DNA from: Anaerolinea sp.
GTDB taxonomy: Bacteria; Chloroflexota; Anaerolineae; Anaerolineales; Anaerolineaceae
Length of the DNA: 45,416 nucleotides
Direction: 5' to 3'
NCBI GenBank assembly: GCA_029975055.1
Contig: JARKPU010000078.1
Span: 1-45,416, forward strand
Shown: in pieces, positions 7,354-14,936 of the stretch
How the letters are laid out: the number at the start of each line of letters is the position of its first letter
How positions within the stretch are numbered: the stretch's first letter is position 1
Position numbers and translations under genes: made by a program
The notes under the pieces: model-generated
Databases searched by the model: none
What the model was told of the DNA's origin: nothing
What the model saw: only the letters and a program-made list of their open reading frames with translations

Positions 7354-8820
7354 TCATTCGCCGCGGTACACAAAGCTGTCCACCGCGCAAACCTGCGGAT
7401 CATCGGGCAGCTCGAGGCAAACCCGGTATTCCACCACGCTCATATTTTCCAGCCCATCCAGCGGTGGCAGGTCCACCGATGCCCGCCCATCGGGCCCCGT
7501 CGGAGGGACCGCAAGCTCCAGCGCAGGCCGGTCCGGCAGGTTGAGCGAAAGCCTGCCCGCCACCCAGCCCATCGGCTCCCCGGTCGCGCGGTCCAGCACC
7601 AGCAGGCTCACCTGCTGCTGCTCTCCGCGGGCCACCTGCGGGCTGCGTTCTTCAAGGCTGAGCTGCACCGTCTCGGGGGTGAAGCGCTTGAGGGCAACCG
7701 CGCCCGGGTCCCTCTGCTGCAGCCACAACCAGCCCAGGCCGGCCAGGCTCACGCGCGCGCCTTCGGGCGCGGCGGGGTTGTAATCCAGGCAAAGGTTTTC
7801 GAAACACTGGCGGTAGATGCTCCCGTTATTCTCCGGGAAAATCTCGGTGATCGGTTGGCCGGCCTGTTCGCGCCCGCCGAGGCTGCCAATGAACGCATCG
7901 AAGAACAACGGCACATTATGCCCCAGCCCGTTTTCGGTTTCATAGAAGATGAGCTGCTCGTGCGGGTTCTTTTCGACCGGCGGCTGGACGGCGACGAAAT
8001 TCAGCCAGGTCACCAGCGGGCGCAGATGGATATGCGCCAGGTCGTCCGGCGAAGCATACAGGATGGCATTCTCATAGACCTGCTCGAACATGCCGTCTTC
8101 GGCCATGCGCGGCTGAGCGATGGGCCTGCCCAGGCCCGCCCGCACCGCGCTCGAGAGCGTCAGCTCGAAGAGCTGGGTGATCCGCCCCGAGCGCACGATC
8201 TTCCAGTACTCCTCCGACCGCGCGGCGCAGCCCGGTTCGCATTGGTAGGCCCCGTAGGGCAGGAGGTGCACATCGCCGGGGGCGGCGTTAAAATCGCGGT
8301 AAAAACCAACGTTCTCGAAGAACTGCTCGTAACGCCCGGTCTCGAGGTTGGCGCGCACCTGGGTGAGGGGCCTGCCCGCGTACAGATCGCCGTAGATGCG
8401 CTCGTACAGGCTGGCAAATTCATCGTACAGCCGGAACCCGCCGCCCAGGTCGCGGCTGCCCGCTCCCGGCGGAACAGGCAGCTGCGGGTCATCCTGCACC
8501 TGCAGGCCGTATCCCAGCGGCTCCAGGCGGTACTGCCGGCTGCTTTCCGCTTCCGATGGGTTAAAGCACATCAGGACCGCCTCGGTGAACTGGCACTTGC
8601 GCGCTTCGCGCTCCACCAGGCCGGTGAGCACCGGGCCCAAAACCGCCTGTCCGCCGAGCGCCTGGTAAAACTCTTTAAATAAAGGATCTACCGGAAGCGT
8701 GCCCGTCACCGGTAGAAGCGCCTGAGAATCGGTCGGTCCAAATGCACCCAGCGGCCCGCAGGCTGCCAGGAGCAGCAGGCACAACCCTCCTAGAATTTGT
8801 AAAACGCGGCGAACGTTCAC
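7354..8820 (-). CDS. Lipoprotein of unknown function
   Basis: A 488-residue predicted lipoprotein. It begins with a type II signal peptide (RRVLQILGG...LLLLAAC) with the lipidated Cys at residue 21. The middle contains segments such as DPLFKEFYQALGGQAVLGPVL and GRPIAQPRM, resembling repeats seen in large Chloroflexota extracellular proteins. The last 120 residues look like beta-rich Ig-like folds (VARGEQQQVSLLVLDRATGEP). The start is GTG with only a weak AAGAG directly before it. I do not recognise a catalytic motif. It probably sits on the outer face of the membrane. Confidence 0.7.
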   Translation of the reverse strand: MNVRRVLQILGGLCLLLLAACGPLGAFGPTDSQALLPVTGTLPVDPLFKEFYQALGGQAVLGPVLTGLVEREARKCQFTEAVLMCFNPSEAESSRQYRLEPLGYGLQVQDDPQLPVPPGAGSRDLGGGFRLYDEFASLYERIYGDLYAGRPLTQVRANLETGRYEQFFENVGFYRDFNAAPGDVHLLPYGAYQCEPGCAARSEEYWKIVRSGRITQLFELTLSSAVRAGLGRPIAQPRMAEDGMFEQVYENAILYASPDDLAHIHLRPLVTWLNFVAVQPPVEKNPHEQLIFYETENGLGHNVPLFFDAFIGSLGGREQAGQPITEIFPENNGSIYRQCFENLCLDYNPAAPEGARVSLAGLGWLWLQQRDPGAVALKRFTPETVQLSLEERSPQVARGEQQQVSLLVLDRATGEPMGWVAGRLSLNLPDRPALELAVPPTGPDGRASVDLPPLDGLENMSVVEYRVCLELPDDPQVCAVDSFVYRGE

Positions 8821-8862
8821 CTCTTAATCAGAGTCCCCCTGCACAAGGTCCGGCGGCGAGAA

Positions 8863-8915
8863 AGTGCTTCTATTTTCCTGGAAATTGCAGGGCCGGCCCC
8901 GCAGTTGCAGAAAAA
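8863..8915. repeat. Palindromic intergenic repeat, family B, degenerate copy
   Basis: This element starts with the same 18 bases (AGTGCTTCTATTTTCCTG) as the copy at 38087, followed by GAAATTGCAGGGCC...CCCGCAGTTGCAG. The stem is partly decayed. The 411-base gap 8821-9231 holds this repeat and the terminator at 9158-9184; nothing else is recognisable in it. Confidence 0.65.
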
Positions 8916-9157
8916 CGAAGGCACAATCGGTTGCGACAGGTGAGCGGAAGTTGGGTCGAAGGCCAGGCTGGTGACGATGAGCATTGCGTGACGGGAAGGC
9001 CAAGCCGCAAAGTTTTGTTAATATCCCCGCCGGACTAATAAAAACCGCTAACCTGTATCGCCGTTTTTACCGATAAAACAACGAAGAACCTACAAAGATT
9101 TTAAAGGAAAGATTAAGAAATGCGCGTTACAGTTCGGTTGCAGTTAGAAAACCGATA

Positions 9158-9184
9158 GAAAAAGCCCGGTGATGTTCCCGGGCT
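9158..9184 (-). terminator. Intrinsic terminator of the FmdB-type gene
   Basis: On the minus strand AGCCCGG, an 8-base loop and CCGGGCT are followed by TTTTTC. It lies about 50 bases past the stop of the gene at 9232-9534. Confidence 0.75.
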
Positions 9185-9231
9185 GGAATGAGGACGCCCC
9201 CGCCCCAGGGCCGCCCTGGATGCAGGCGGAG

Positions 9232-9534
9232 TTAATCCTTGCTTTCTGTGCCGGAGCTCGATGCACCGGCTTTCGGCTCGGCCGGGTTCTTGCTCTCGCT
9301 TTTCCCCTCGCCCTTTTCTTCGGAGTGGCTGGCAAACTTGCCGCCGCCGGAAGGAGAACGGTGATCGGTAGCGTAAAAACCCGAACCCTTGAAGACGATC
9401 CCAACCGGCTGGTACACCTTGCGCAGGCTTTTCTTGCCGCACTCGGGGCAGCGCGTCAGGGGAGGGTCGGTGAACTTTTGATTTTGATCAAATCGAATCC
9501 CGCAGCTCTCGCACCGGTAGGTATAGACTGGCAT
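9232..9534 (-). CDS. FmdB family zinc ribbon protein
   Basis: A 100-residue protein starting MPVYTYRCESC, the characteristic FmdB/putative regulatory zinc-ribbon start. Zinc is probably held by Cys8, Cys11, Cys29 and Cys32 (CESC...CPEC). The segment IVFKGSGFYATD after the ribbon is a conserved family feature. The C-terminal 40 residues are a low-complexity Glu/Lys/Ser tail. The ATG at 9534 is chosen because the family starts there and GAGGTGG precedes it; eight more codons are open upstream. Function is unknown; members are often called regulators, but direct evidence is thin. A second, shorter FmdB gene lies at 10426. Confidence 0.85.
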   Translation of the reverse strand: MPVYTYRCESCGIRFDQNQKFTDPPLTRCPECGKKSLRKVYQPVGIVFKGSGFYATDHRSPSGGGKFASHSEEKGEGKSESKNPAEPKAGASSSGTESKD

Positions 9535-9724
9535 AACCACCTCGAACAAAGAAAACAAAATCTGGGCCGCTTGCGTTCGGGCACAGCCTGATGATTATAC
9601 GCCCCATCCTGGGCAATTGCAAGGTGATCCCACAACTGCTTGCGGCCGGCAGGGCCATAGACCCTTGCCAACCTCATTTAATACCACCGGTTTATATGAA
9701 TTGAATAAGAATCCGGGCAGAAAT

Positions 9725-9753
9725 TCAAAAAGGTGTGCGGCTCGCGCACACCT
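9725..9753 (-). terminator. Intrinsic terminator of the CBS-domain gene
   Basis: A 9-bp stem (AGGTGTGCG / CGCACACCT, 9731-9753) is followed on the minus strand by TTTTGAATTT. It begins 22 bases past the stop of the CBS gene. Confidence 0.75.
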
Positions 9754-9774
9754 TTCTGAGAACTTGCGGCAGGC

Positions 9775-10191
9775 TCAACTGAGCGCCCGGTCTCCCGAGT
9801 GACCCATCGCCTCGGCGACCACCAGGAAATCGGTCGCGGAGATCATCCCCACGATCATGCCGGCCGCATCCACCACCGGCAGGTGATGGATACGGTGCTG
9901 GTGCATGATGCGCGCGCATTCTTCCACCGCCATGTCCTGGTCAATGGTGATCAACGGGCTGGTCATGATCTCGCGCACCCTCACGGCCCCCGGGTTTCGA
10001 TGCTGCGCGACGATCTTATCGCTGATGTCGGTGGAGGTGAGAATGCCGAACTCGGGGTTATTTGGCCCTTTATTGACAATTAAACTGCTGATATACCGCC
10101 GGCGCATCGTCGCGAGGGCATCGGTGACGAGTGTTTCCGGGTCCACATAGACCACCAGGTCCATCATCCAGTCGCGCACTCTGAACTGCAT
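9775..10191 (-). CDS. CBS domain-pair protein
   Basis: A 138-residue stand-alone Bateman module. The first CBS domain covers about residues 7-65 (VRDWMM, DALATMRRRYISSLIV, GILTSTDI) and the second about 72-132 (VREIMTSPLITID, RIMHQHRIHHLPVVD, GMISATDFL). Such proteins bind adenosine nucleotides or related ligands and act as energy or ligand sensors; no effector domain is attached. AAGGAG lies 7 bases before the ATG. It has its own promoter and terminator, and is divergent from the FmdB-CsoR-OsmC operon. Confidence 0.88.
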   Translation of the reverse strand: MQFRVRDWMMDLVVYVDPETLVTDALATMRRRYISSLIVNKGPNNPEFGILTSTDISDKIVAQHRNPGAVRVREIMTSPLITIDQDMAVEECARIMHQHRIHHLPVVDAAGMIVGMISATDFLVVAEAMGHSGDRALS

Positions 10192-10254
10192 AGGTATCTC
10201 CTTATCGTTGGGTCAGGAACCGATGAAATGATCGAAAACCCGTCGGGTATGAAA

Positions 10255-10284
10255 AGTATAGCAAAAATGAACCTGGCAATGCAA
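10255..10284 (-). promoter_or_regulatory. Promoter of the CBS-domain gene
   Basis: On the minus strand TTGCAT (10279-10284), 18 bases, TATACT (10255-10260). The -10 is also of the extended type (TGCTATACT). Confidence 0.55.
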
Positions 10285-10319
10285 GCGAGGCGGCTGCGTG
10301 TTTTTGCGCCGGGCGGGCC

Positions 10320-10356
10320 GGTTACATTTTTCCATGAATCGCCGTCAAATGTAACC
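10320..10356. promoter_or_regulatory. 10-bp inverted repeat in the divergent control region
   Basis: GGTTACATTT (10320-10329) and AAATGTAACC (10347-10356) form a perfect 10-bp inverted repeat separated by 17 bases. It lies between the CBS gene promoter and the CsoR-type operator. It could be the site of a dimeric regulator; no T-run follows, so termination is unlikely. Confidence 0.4.
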
Positions 10357-10380
10357 GAAAGCGGCTCCCCGGCATCCAAA

Positions 10381-10402
10381 ATGCTATACTCCTGTATAGT
10401 AT
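10381..10402 (+). promoter_or_regulatory. CsoR/CstR-type palindromic operator overlapping the promoter
   Basis: CTATAC-TCCT-GTATAG (10384-10399) is a perfect 6-bp palindrome around a 4-base pyrimidine-rich centre, extended imperfectly to 10381-10402. AT-rich arms around a C/G-tract centre are the style of CsoR/FrmR-family operators. TATACT within it (10385-10390) may be the -10 box, so repressor binding would block transcription of the FmdB-CsoR-OsmC operon. The regulator is encoded in the same operon, which fits autoregulation. Confidence 0.5.
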
Positions 10403-10425
10403 AAAAACGGTTTCGAGGTGAAGGA

Positions 10426-10641
10426 ATGCCCATTTACGAGTATCACTGCCAACAATGCGACCAGGATTTCGAAAAGATGGTCCGCCTTTCGGAAGCCGGC
10501 CAGAACCCGCCCTGCCCCTCCTGCGGCAGCCGCGATACGCGCAAACAGATGAGCGCGGTGGCCGCGCATTCCACGGGTGCGGCGCTTTCTTCAGGGGGCC
10601 AAAGCTGCTCCAGCAGCCGAGGCTCCAGCCCCTTCCGCTGA
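10426..10641 (+). CDS. FmdB family zinc ribbon protein (short)
   Basis: A 71-residue protein starting MPIYEYHCQQC, with the FmdB zinc-ribbon cysteines Cys8, Cys11, Cys30 and Cys33 (CQQC...CPSC). The C-terminal 25 residues are Ser/Gly-rich with one further Cys. AGGTGAAGGA lies directly upstream of the ATG. It is the first gene of an operon with the CsoR-family regulator (39 bases downstream) and the OsmC gene, behind a palindromic operator. Its role is unknown; the context suggests thiol or metal stress. Confidence 0.85.
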   Translation: MPIYEYHCQQCDQDFEKMVRLSEAGQNPPCPSCGSRDTRKQMSAVAAHSTGAALSSGGQSCSSSRGSSPFR

Positions 10642-10680
10642 GGGTAGCCGCACCCCGGCCGTGTGCCGGGAAGGAACGAG

Positions 10681-10965
10681 ATGAAACTGAACGATCCCGA
10701 ACTGCAAGCCAAGCTGGCCGCCCGCCTGCGCCGCATCGAAGGCCAGGTGCGCGGCGTCGAGACGATGCTCTCTGCCGGGCGCGAATGCCGCGAGATTATC
10801 CAGCAGCTGGCGGCCATCCAATCGGCCCTGCACGGCTTCAGCCGCACCCTGCTGGAAGAGTACGCCATCAACTGCCTGGTTCCTGAGGATGGCAAACCCT
10901 TCGACCGCGCCGCCCAGGAACGCAACCTGCGTGAGTTAATCGCACTGCTCAAACAAGCCCCCTGA
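10681..10965 (+). CDS. CsoR/FrmR family (DUF156) transcriptional repressor, CstR-like
   Basis: A 94-residue all-helical DUF156 regulator (LAARLRRIEGQVRGVETML is the family start). These tetrameric repressors sense Cu(I), Ni/Co, formaldehyde or persulfides. The Cu(I) site of CsoR is Cys36-His61-Cys65. Here Cys36 (GRECRE) and Cys65 (AINCLV) are kept, but residue 61 is Tyr. A Cys pair without the His argues against Cu(I) sensing and is closer to the persulfide sensor CstR; this is inference. The start ATG at 10681 has GGAAGGA upstream. The gene lies in an operon with an FmdB zinc ribbon and an OsmC protein, and probably controls it through the operator at 10381-10402. Confidence 0.85.
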   Translation: MKLNDPELQAKLAARLRRIEGQVRGVETMLSAGRECREIIQQLAAIQSALHGFSRTLLEEYAINCLVPEDGKPFDRAAQERNLRELIALLKQAP

Positions 10966-10974
10966 GGAGAAGCA

Positions 10975-11382
10975 ATGCCTTCTGCAACCGTCCGCTGGAC
11001 CGGCGGGCAAACCTACATTGGCACCGATTCCACCAGCCATTCTGCCGTCCTCTCCACCCCGTCCGACGGTGTCGGCATCAAACCCTCCGACCTGCTGCTC
11101 ATCGCCATCGGCGCCTGCGCCTCGGTGGATGTGGTCAACATTCTCGCCAAGAAGAAGATCACCCTCACCGGCCTGGAGGTGAAAGTGACCGGCGAGCAGG
11201 ATGCCGACCCGCCGTGGACCTTCCGCAAGCTGCACTCGCACTTCAGCCTGCGCGGCAAAGGCCTGACGGAACAGGCCGTCGAACAGGCCATCCATCTCGC
11301 AGAGGAAAAATACTGCTCGGTGGCCGCCACCGTCCGCCCCACCGCTGAGACGACCTTCAGCTACGAATTCACCAACGAATAA
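10975..11382 (+). CDS. OsmC family protein
   Basis: A 135-residue OsmC/Ohr superfamily protein. The two family cysteines are visible: IGACASVDVV (about residue 45) and EKYCSVAATV (about residue 105). Members reduce organic or fatty-acid hydroperoxides through this Cys pair; many OsmC-like (YhfA-type) members have no proven substrate. TGAGGAG precedes the ATG and the gene begins 9 bases after the CsoR-family gene, so it is translated from the same mRNA. Its position beside a Cys-based sensor fits a role in thiol or persulfide stress. Confidence 0.88.
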   Translation: MPSATVRWTGGQTYIGTDSTSHSAVLSTPSDGVGIKPSDLLLIAIGACASVDVVNILAKKKITLTGLEVKVTGEQDADPPWTFRKLHSHFSLRGKGLTEQAVEQAIHLAEEKYCSVAATVRPTAETTFSYEFTNE

Positions 11383-11411
11383 ACCGCGCCCTGCCCGCGA
11401 TCGCATATAAC

Positions 11412-11458
11412 ATTTTCTGTAAATTGCGGAGCTTGCCCCCACAATTTACAAAAAAAAA
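11412..11458. repeat. Palindromic intergenic repeat, family B
   Basis: TGTAAATTG...CAATTTACA forms the stem with a GC-rich centre. It is flanked by TTTTC on the left and a run of ten A on the right. This copy lies 30 bases past the OsmC stop. The polarity (T-rich before, A-rich after) is the reverse of an intrinsic terminator on either strand. Confidence 0.7.
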
Positions 11459-11466
11459 AGAAATAC

Positions 11467-11552
11467 CGCCCTGCCCGCAACGGGCAGGCGGAATGTGCTG
11501 CGGTTTTCCGGGAATATCCGGCCCGCGATCGGTTTGCGCGGGCCGGATATTC
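11467..11552 (+). promoter_or_regulatory. Two strong hairpins in the thrC upstream region
   Basis: CTGCCCG-CAA-CGGGCAG (within 11467-11491) and a perfect 16-bp stem at 11512-11527 / 11537-11552 with a 9-base loop follow one another. The second ends 42 bases before the GTG of thrC and has no T-run. If transcribed they would form a highly structured leader; a control function is only a guess. Confidence 0.45.
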
Positions 11553-11594
11553 GGGGTTAAAATAGAGCGAATTGCCCGCCTCCCCGGAGATGCC

Positions 11595-12680
11595 GTGACC
11601 TTCCAAACCGTTCCCACCTACCAGGGCGTCCTGGCCCGCTACGCCCAATACCTCGATATCCCCGCGCACACCCGCCCGGTCACGCTCCAGGAGGGCAACA
11701 CCCCGCTCATCCCCATGCCGGGCCTGGCCGCCGAACTGGGCGGCGGGTTCGAGCTGTTCGTCAAGTATGAAGGCTTGAACCCGACCGGTTCGTTCAAAGA
11801 CCGCGGCATGACGGTGGCAATCAGCGAGGCTTATGGGCGCGGGGCCAAAGCCGTCATCTGCGCCTCCACGGGCAACACCGCCGCCTCTGCCGCCGCTTAT
11901 GCCTCACGCGCCGGTTTGCGCGCGGTGGTGATTATCCCGCAGGGCAAGGTGGCGGCGGGTAAACTCGCCGGGGCGGTGGCCTACGGGGCCGAGGTGATCC
12001 AGATCGAAGGCTCCTTCGATGACGCGCTGGCGCTGGTGGTGCAGATTTCGCAGCAGCAGCCCATCGCGCTGGTCAACTCGCTCAACCCTTACCGCCTGGA
12101 AGGGCAAAAAACCGCCGCGTTCGAGATCTGCGAAGCCCTCGGCGCCGCGCCTGATTGGCTCTGCCTGCCCGTGGGCAACGCCGGGAATATCACCTCTTAC
12201 TGGATGGGCTTCCGCCAGTACCACGACCTGTACCGCCTGGGCCTGCCGCGCATTCTGGGCGTGCAGGCCGCCGGCTCGGCCCCGCTGGTGCTCGGCCGCC
12301 CCGTGGAACACCCCGAGACGGTCGCTACGGCCATCCGCATCGGCCGGCCGGCGCGCGGCGAGCAGGCCCTCGAAGCCGCCGAGCAATCGGGCGGGCGCAT
12401 TTTGGCCGTCAGCGACGAGGAAATCCTCGCCATGCAGCGCCGCCTGGCCGCCGGCGGTGTGTGGGTGGAACCGGCCTCCGCCGCCGGGTTGGCCGGGCTG
12501 GCCCACGAACTGCTGGCCGGGCGCCTGAGCCTGGATGAGCTGCGCGGCAGGCGCATCGTGGCCGTGTGCACCGGCCACGGCATGAAAGACCCCGATATCA
12601 TCGCCGCCAGCATGCCCGCCCCGCTGCGCCTGGAACCCGACGTGCGCGCCCTTGAGCAGGCCATCCTGAGGGGGCGCTGA
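11595..12680 (+). CDS. thrC: Threonine synthase
   Basis: A 361-residue pyridoxal-phosphate enzyme that converts O-phospho-L-homoserine to L-threonine. The PLP lysine is in GSFKDRGM (Lys68), preceded by LQEGNTPLIP; the phosphate-binding loop reads LPVGNAGNI, and ASTGNTAASAAAYA binds the cofactor. The length fits the short bacterial form. The frame is open from 11424, but the GTG at 11595 with GGAGA upstream places the family N-terminus correctly (MTFQTVPTYQGVLARYA). The stop overlaps the ATG of thrB by one base, so thrC-thrB is a translationally coupled operon. Confidence 0.93.
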   Translation: MTFQTVPTYQGVLARYAQYLDIPAHTRPVTLQEGNTPLIPMPGLAAELGGGFELFVKYEGLNPTGSFKDRGMTVAISEAYGRGAKAVICASTGNTAASAAAYASRAGLRAVVIIPQGKVAAGKLAGAVAYGAEVIQIEGSFDDALALVVQISQQQPIALVNSLNPYRLEGQKTAAFEICEALGAAPDWLCLPVGNAGNITSYWMGFRQYHDLYRLGLPRILGVQAAGSAPLVLGRPVEHPETVATAIRIGRPARGEQALEAAEQSGGRILAVSDEEILAMQRRLAAGGVWVEPASAAGLAGLAHELLAGRLSLDELRGRRIVAVCTGHGMKDPDIIAASMPAPLRLEPDVRALEQAILRGR

Positions 12681-13594
12681 TGGATGCGACTCCTCGCGTG
12701 CGCGTCCGCGTGCCCGCCTCCACGGCCAACCTGGGCCCCGGCTTCGACAGCCTGGCCCTTGCGCTGGATCTGTGGAACGAAGCCGAGTTCAGCCTGGAAG
12801 GCCGCGGCCTGGAAGTGCTTGTGAGCGGCGAGGGCGAAGGCCGCCTGCCGCGCGACCGCAGCAACACCGTGGCTTATGCCTTCCGCTGCTTTTTGCGCGA
12901 GCGCGGCCTGCCCGAGCCGCCGGGGTTGAGAATCACCTGCCGCAACCGCATCCCGGCCTCCTCGGGGCTGGGCTCCAGCGCCTCGGCCCTGCTGCTTGGG
13001 CTGCTGGGAGCCAACGCGCTCTATGGCCGCCCGGCCGGCGATAGCGAAATCCTCAACCTGGCGGCGGGCATCGAAGGCCACGCCGATAACGCCGCCGCAG
13101 CGCTGCTCGGCGGGCTGGCCGTGGTAGCCCGCCAGGACGGCGGTTGGCTTGCGCGGCGCTTCGAGGTGCCGCCCCTGCAGGCCGCCGTTGCCATCCCGGC
13201 CCTGCACCTGCCCACCCGTGAGGCGCGCCGTGCGCTGCCGCGCCGCTTCTCGCGCGATGACGCCGTCTTCAACCTCAGCCGCACCCCCTTGGTGGTCGAA
13301 GCCCTGCAAAAGGGCGACCTTGCGCTGCTGGGCCAGGCCATGCAAGACCGCCTGCACCAGCCCTACCGCATCCGGCTCATCCCCGGCGCACCGGAGGCGA
13401 TTGCCGCTGCCCGCTCGGCGGGGGCTGCCGCCGTGGCCCTTTCGGGGGCCGGGCCAAGCCTGATCGCCTTCTCTTCCGCCGATTGCACGCTCATCGGCGA
13501 GCAGATGCAGACCGCCTTCGAAGCCTGCGGGGTACACGCCCGCGCGCTGGTTGTGCGCGTCAGCCCGGGGGGCGCCCAGGTGCTGGAAGAATAG
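12680..13594 (+). CDS. thrB: Homoserine kinase
   Basis: A 304-residue GHMP-family kinase that phosphorylates L-homoserine, making the substrate of the adjacent threonine synthase. It shows the N-terminal VRVPASTANLGPGFDSLALAL, the ATP-binding motif PASSGLGSSAS (residues 92-102), and the C-terminal GAAAVALSGAGPSLIAF. Its ATG overlaps the thrC stop (TGATG). The length is typical. Confidence 0.93.
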   Translation: MDATPRVRVRVPASTANLGPGFDSLALALDLWNEAEFSLEGRGLEVLVSGEGEGRLPRDRSNTVAYAFRCFLRERGLPEPPGLRITCRNRIPASSGLGSSASALLLGLLGANALYGRPAGDSEILNLAAGIEGHADNAAAALLGGLAVVARQDGGWLARRFEVPPLQAAVAIPALHLPTREARRALPRRFSRDDAVFNLSRTPLVVEALQKGDLALLGQAMQDRLHQPYRIRLIPGAPEAIAAARSAGAAAVALSGAGPSLIAFSSADCTLIGEQMQTAFEACGVHARALVVRVSPGGAQVLEE

Positions 13595-13601
13595 AGCGTG
13601 T

Positions 13602-13655
13602 GTATTTTCTTCTGTAATTTGTGGGGAAAGCCCCACAAATTACAGAAAATAAAAA
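13602..13655. repeat. Palindromic intergenic repeat, family B (most perfect copy)
   Basis: A perfect 17-bp stem at 13610-13626 / 13631-13647 around AAAG, with TATTTTC to the left and AAATAAAAA to the right. It fills the space between thrB and the next gene. T-rich before and A-rich after the stem means it is not a normal intrinsic terminator. Confidence 0.8.
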
Positions 13656-13676
13656 AAACACTGCCGAGGAATAGAC

Positions 13677-14927
13677 ATGGAGCGCGTGATCACCCCTTCA
13701 GAGCGGAACGTTCTGCGGCAGCTGGCCCTGCGCGTGGCCGAAATCGCCGCGCTGCCCGAGGTGGCGCGCCGCCGCGAGCGCTGGTATGCGCACAATGATC
13801 TAAAATCCACCCGCCCGATGCTGCTCGTCTTCCCCGAAGGCGCCTGGCAGGAGCTGCTGCCCCCCAGCGCCCTGGCCTGCCGGGGCGAGTTCGCGCGCGC
13901 AGTCGAGTTGGAGCTGCGCAAGCGCATTTACACCTTCGAGCACTTTCAAGATGACACGGTCGTCGAGGCCGAATGGGTGGAATTGGAGCAGATCGCCCCG
14001 CCCGATTGGGGCGTGGAGGTGCAGCGCCAGGCCGCCCCCCAGGCGCGCGGCACGTGGAAGTTCGCCCCGGTCATCCGCCGCCCCGAAGACCTGCGCCGCC
14101 TGCACTACCCCGACCTGGAGCACGACCCCGCCGCCTCGCGCCGCGCCGCCGACCAGATGCACGATCTGTTCGGCGATATTTTGCAGGTCAAAACCGCCGG
14201 GATCAAGCACATCTCCTTCCACCTGATGAAGGAATACACCAACTGGTGCGGGCTGGAGGAAATGATGACCGACATGCTCGACCAGCCGGGTTTCGTCCAC
14301 GCGGTGATGCGCTTTCTGGTGGAGGGGCACCGGCGCTACGTGGCGCAAATGCTCGAAGCCGGGCTGTTCAAACTGAACAACGACAACAGCTACCAATCCT
14401 CAGGCGGCAACAGCTATACGCATGAACTCCCCAGGCCGGGCTGCGACCCCGCCCGCCCGCGCCTCTGCGACCTGTGGGCCAGCGCCGAATCGCAGGAGAT
14501 GGCGCTCGTTTCTCCGCGCATGCACCGCGAGTTCGCGCTTCAATATGAGAAAGAGCTGCTGGCCCCGTTTGGCCTCACCGGCTACGGTTGCTGCGAAGAC
14601 CTCAGCCGCAAGCTGGACGACGTGCTCACCATCCCCCACATCCGGCGCATCTCCATTTCACCCTTCGCCGATGTAGACCGTTCCGCCGCGCGCCTGAAGG
14701 GCGAGGCCATCTTCTCCTGGAAGCCCCACCCCTCGCACCTCGTCGGGGGCTTCGACGCCGAAAAGGTGCGCGCCTACCTCCGCCACACTGTAGAGGTCTG
14801 CCGCGAAAACGGCTGCTTCCTGGAGATGATCCTCAAAGACACGCACACCTGTGAATTCCACCCAGAGCGCTTCGACCAGTGGACGCAGGTGGCGCGCGAA
14901 GAAATTCAACGCATGGGCTGGGATTAG
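13677..14927 (+). CDS. Uroporphyrinogen decarboxylase-superfamily (URO-D/MtaA-like) protein
   Basis: A 416-residue protein that resembles URO-D superfamily methyltransferase-like proteins of unknown substrate. Recognisable segments are LHYPDLEHDP, ISFHLMKEYTNWCGLEEMMTDMLDQPGFV, GLTGYGCCEDLSRKLDDVL, IRRISISPFADVDRSA and WKPHPSHLVGGFD. Other members include haem-pathway HemE and corrinoid methyltransferases such as MtaA. The haem-enzyme signature is not evident, so true HemE activity is unlikely. It starts 82 bases past thrB on the same strand, with a family B repeat in between, and may or may not be co-transcribed. No corrinoid protein gene is nearby. Confidence 0.65.
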   Translation: MERVITPSERNVLRQLALRVAEIAALPEVARRRERWYAHNDLKSTRPMLLVFPEGAWQELLPPSALACRGEFARAVELELRKRIYTFEHFQDDTVVEAEWVELEQIAPPDWGVEVQRQAAPQARGTWKFAPVIRRPEDLRRLHYPDLEHDPAASRRAADQMHDLFGDILQVKTAGIKHISFHLMKEYTNWCGLEEMMTDMLDQPGFVHAVMRFLVEGHRRYVAQMLEAGLFKLNNDNSYQSSGGNSYTHELPRPGCDPARPRLCDLWASAESQEMALVSPRMHREFALQYEKELLAPFGLTGYGCCEDLSRKLDDVLTIPHIRRISISPFADVDRSAARLKGEAIFSWKPHPSHLVGGFDAEKVRAYLRHTVEVCRENGCFLEMILKDTHTCEFHPERFDQWTQVAREEIQRMGWD

Positions 14928-14936
14928 CGGATTTTT

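Noticed and set aside
11383..11594. Threonine attenuator leader peptide before thrC
   Set aside because: No short ORF rich in Thr or Ile codons and no T-run after the hairpins.
12197..13636. A 479-codon minus-strand frame across thrC-thrB
   Set aside because: thrC and thrB on the plus strand have complete family motifs and translational coupling; the minus frame has none.
13602..13655. Intrinsic terminator after thrB
   Set aside because: The stem is perfect but is followed by A-rich sequence on both strands instead of T. The same element recurs at three other loci, one of them right after a genuine terminator, so it is treated as a repeat.
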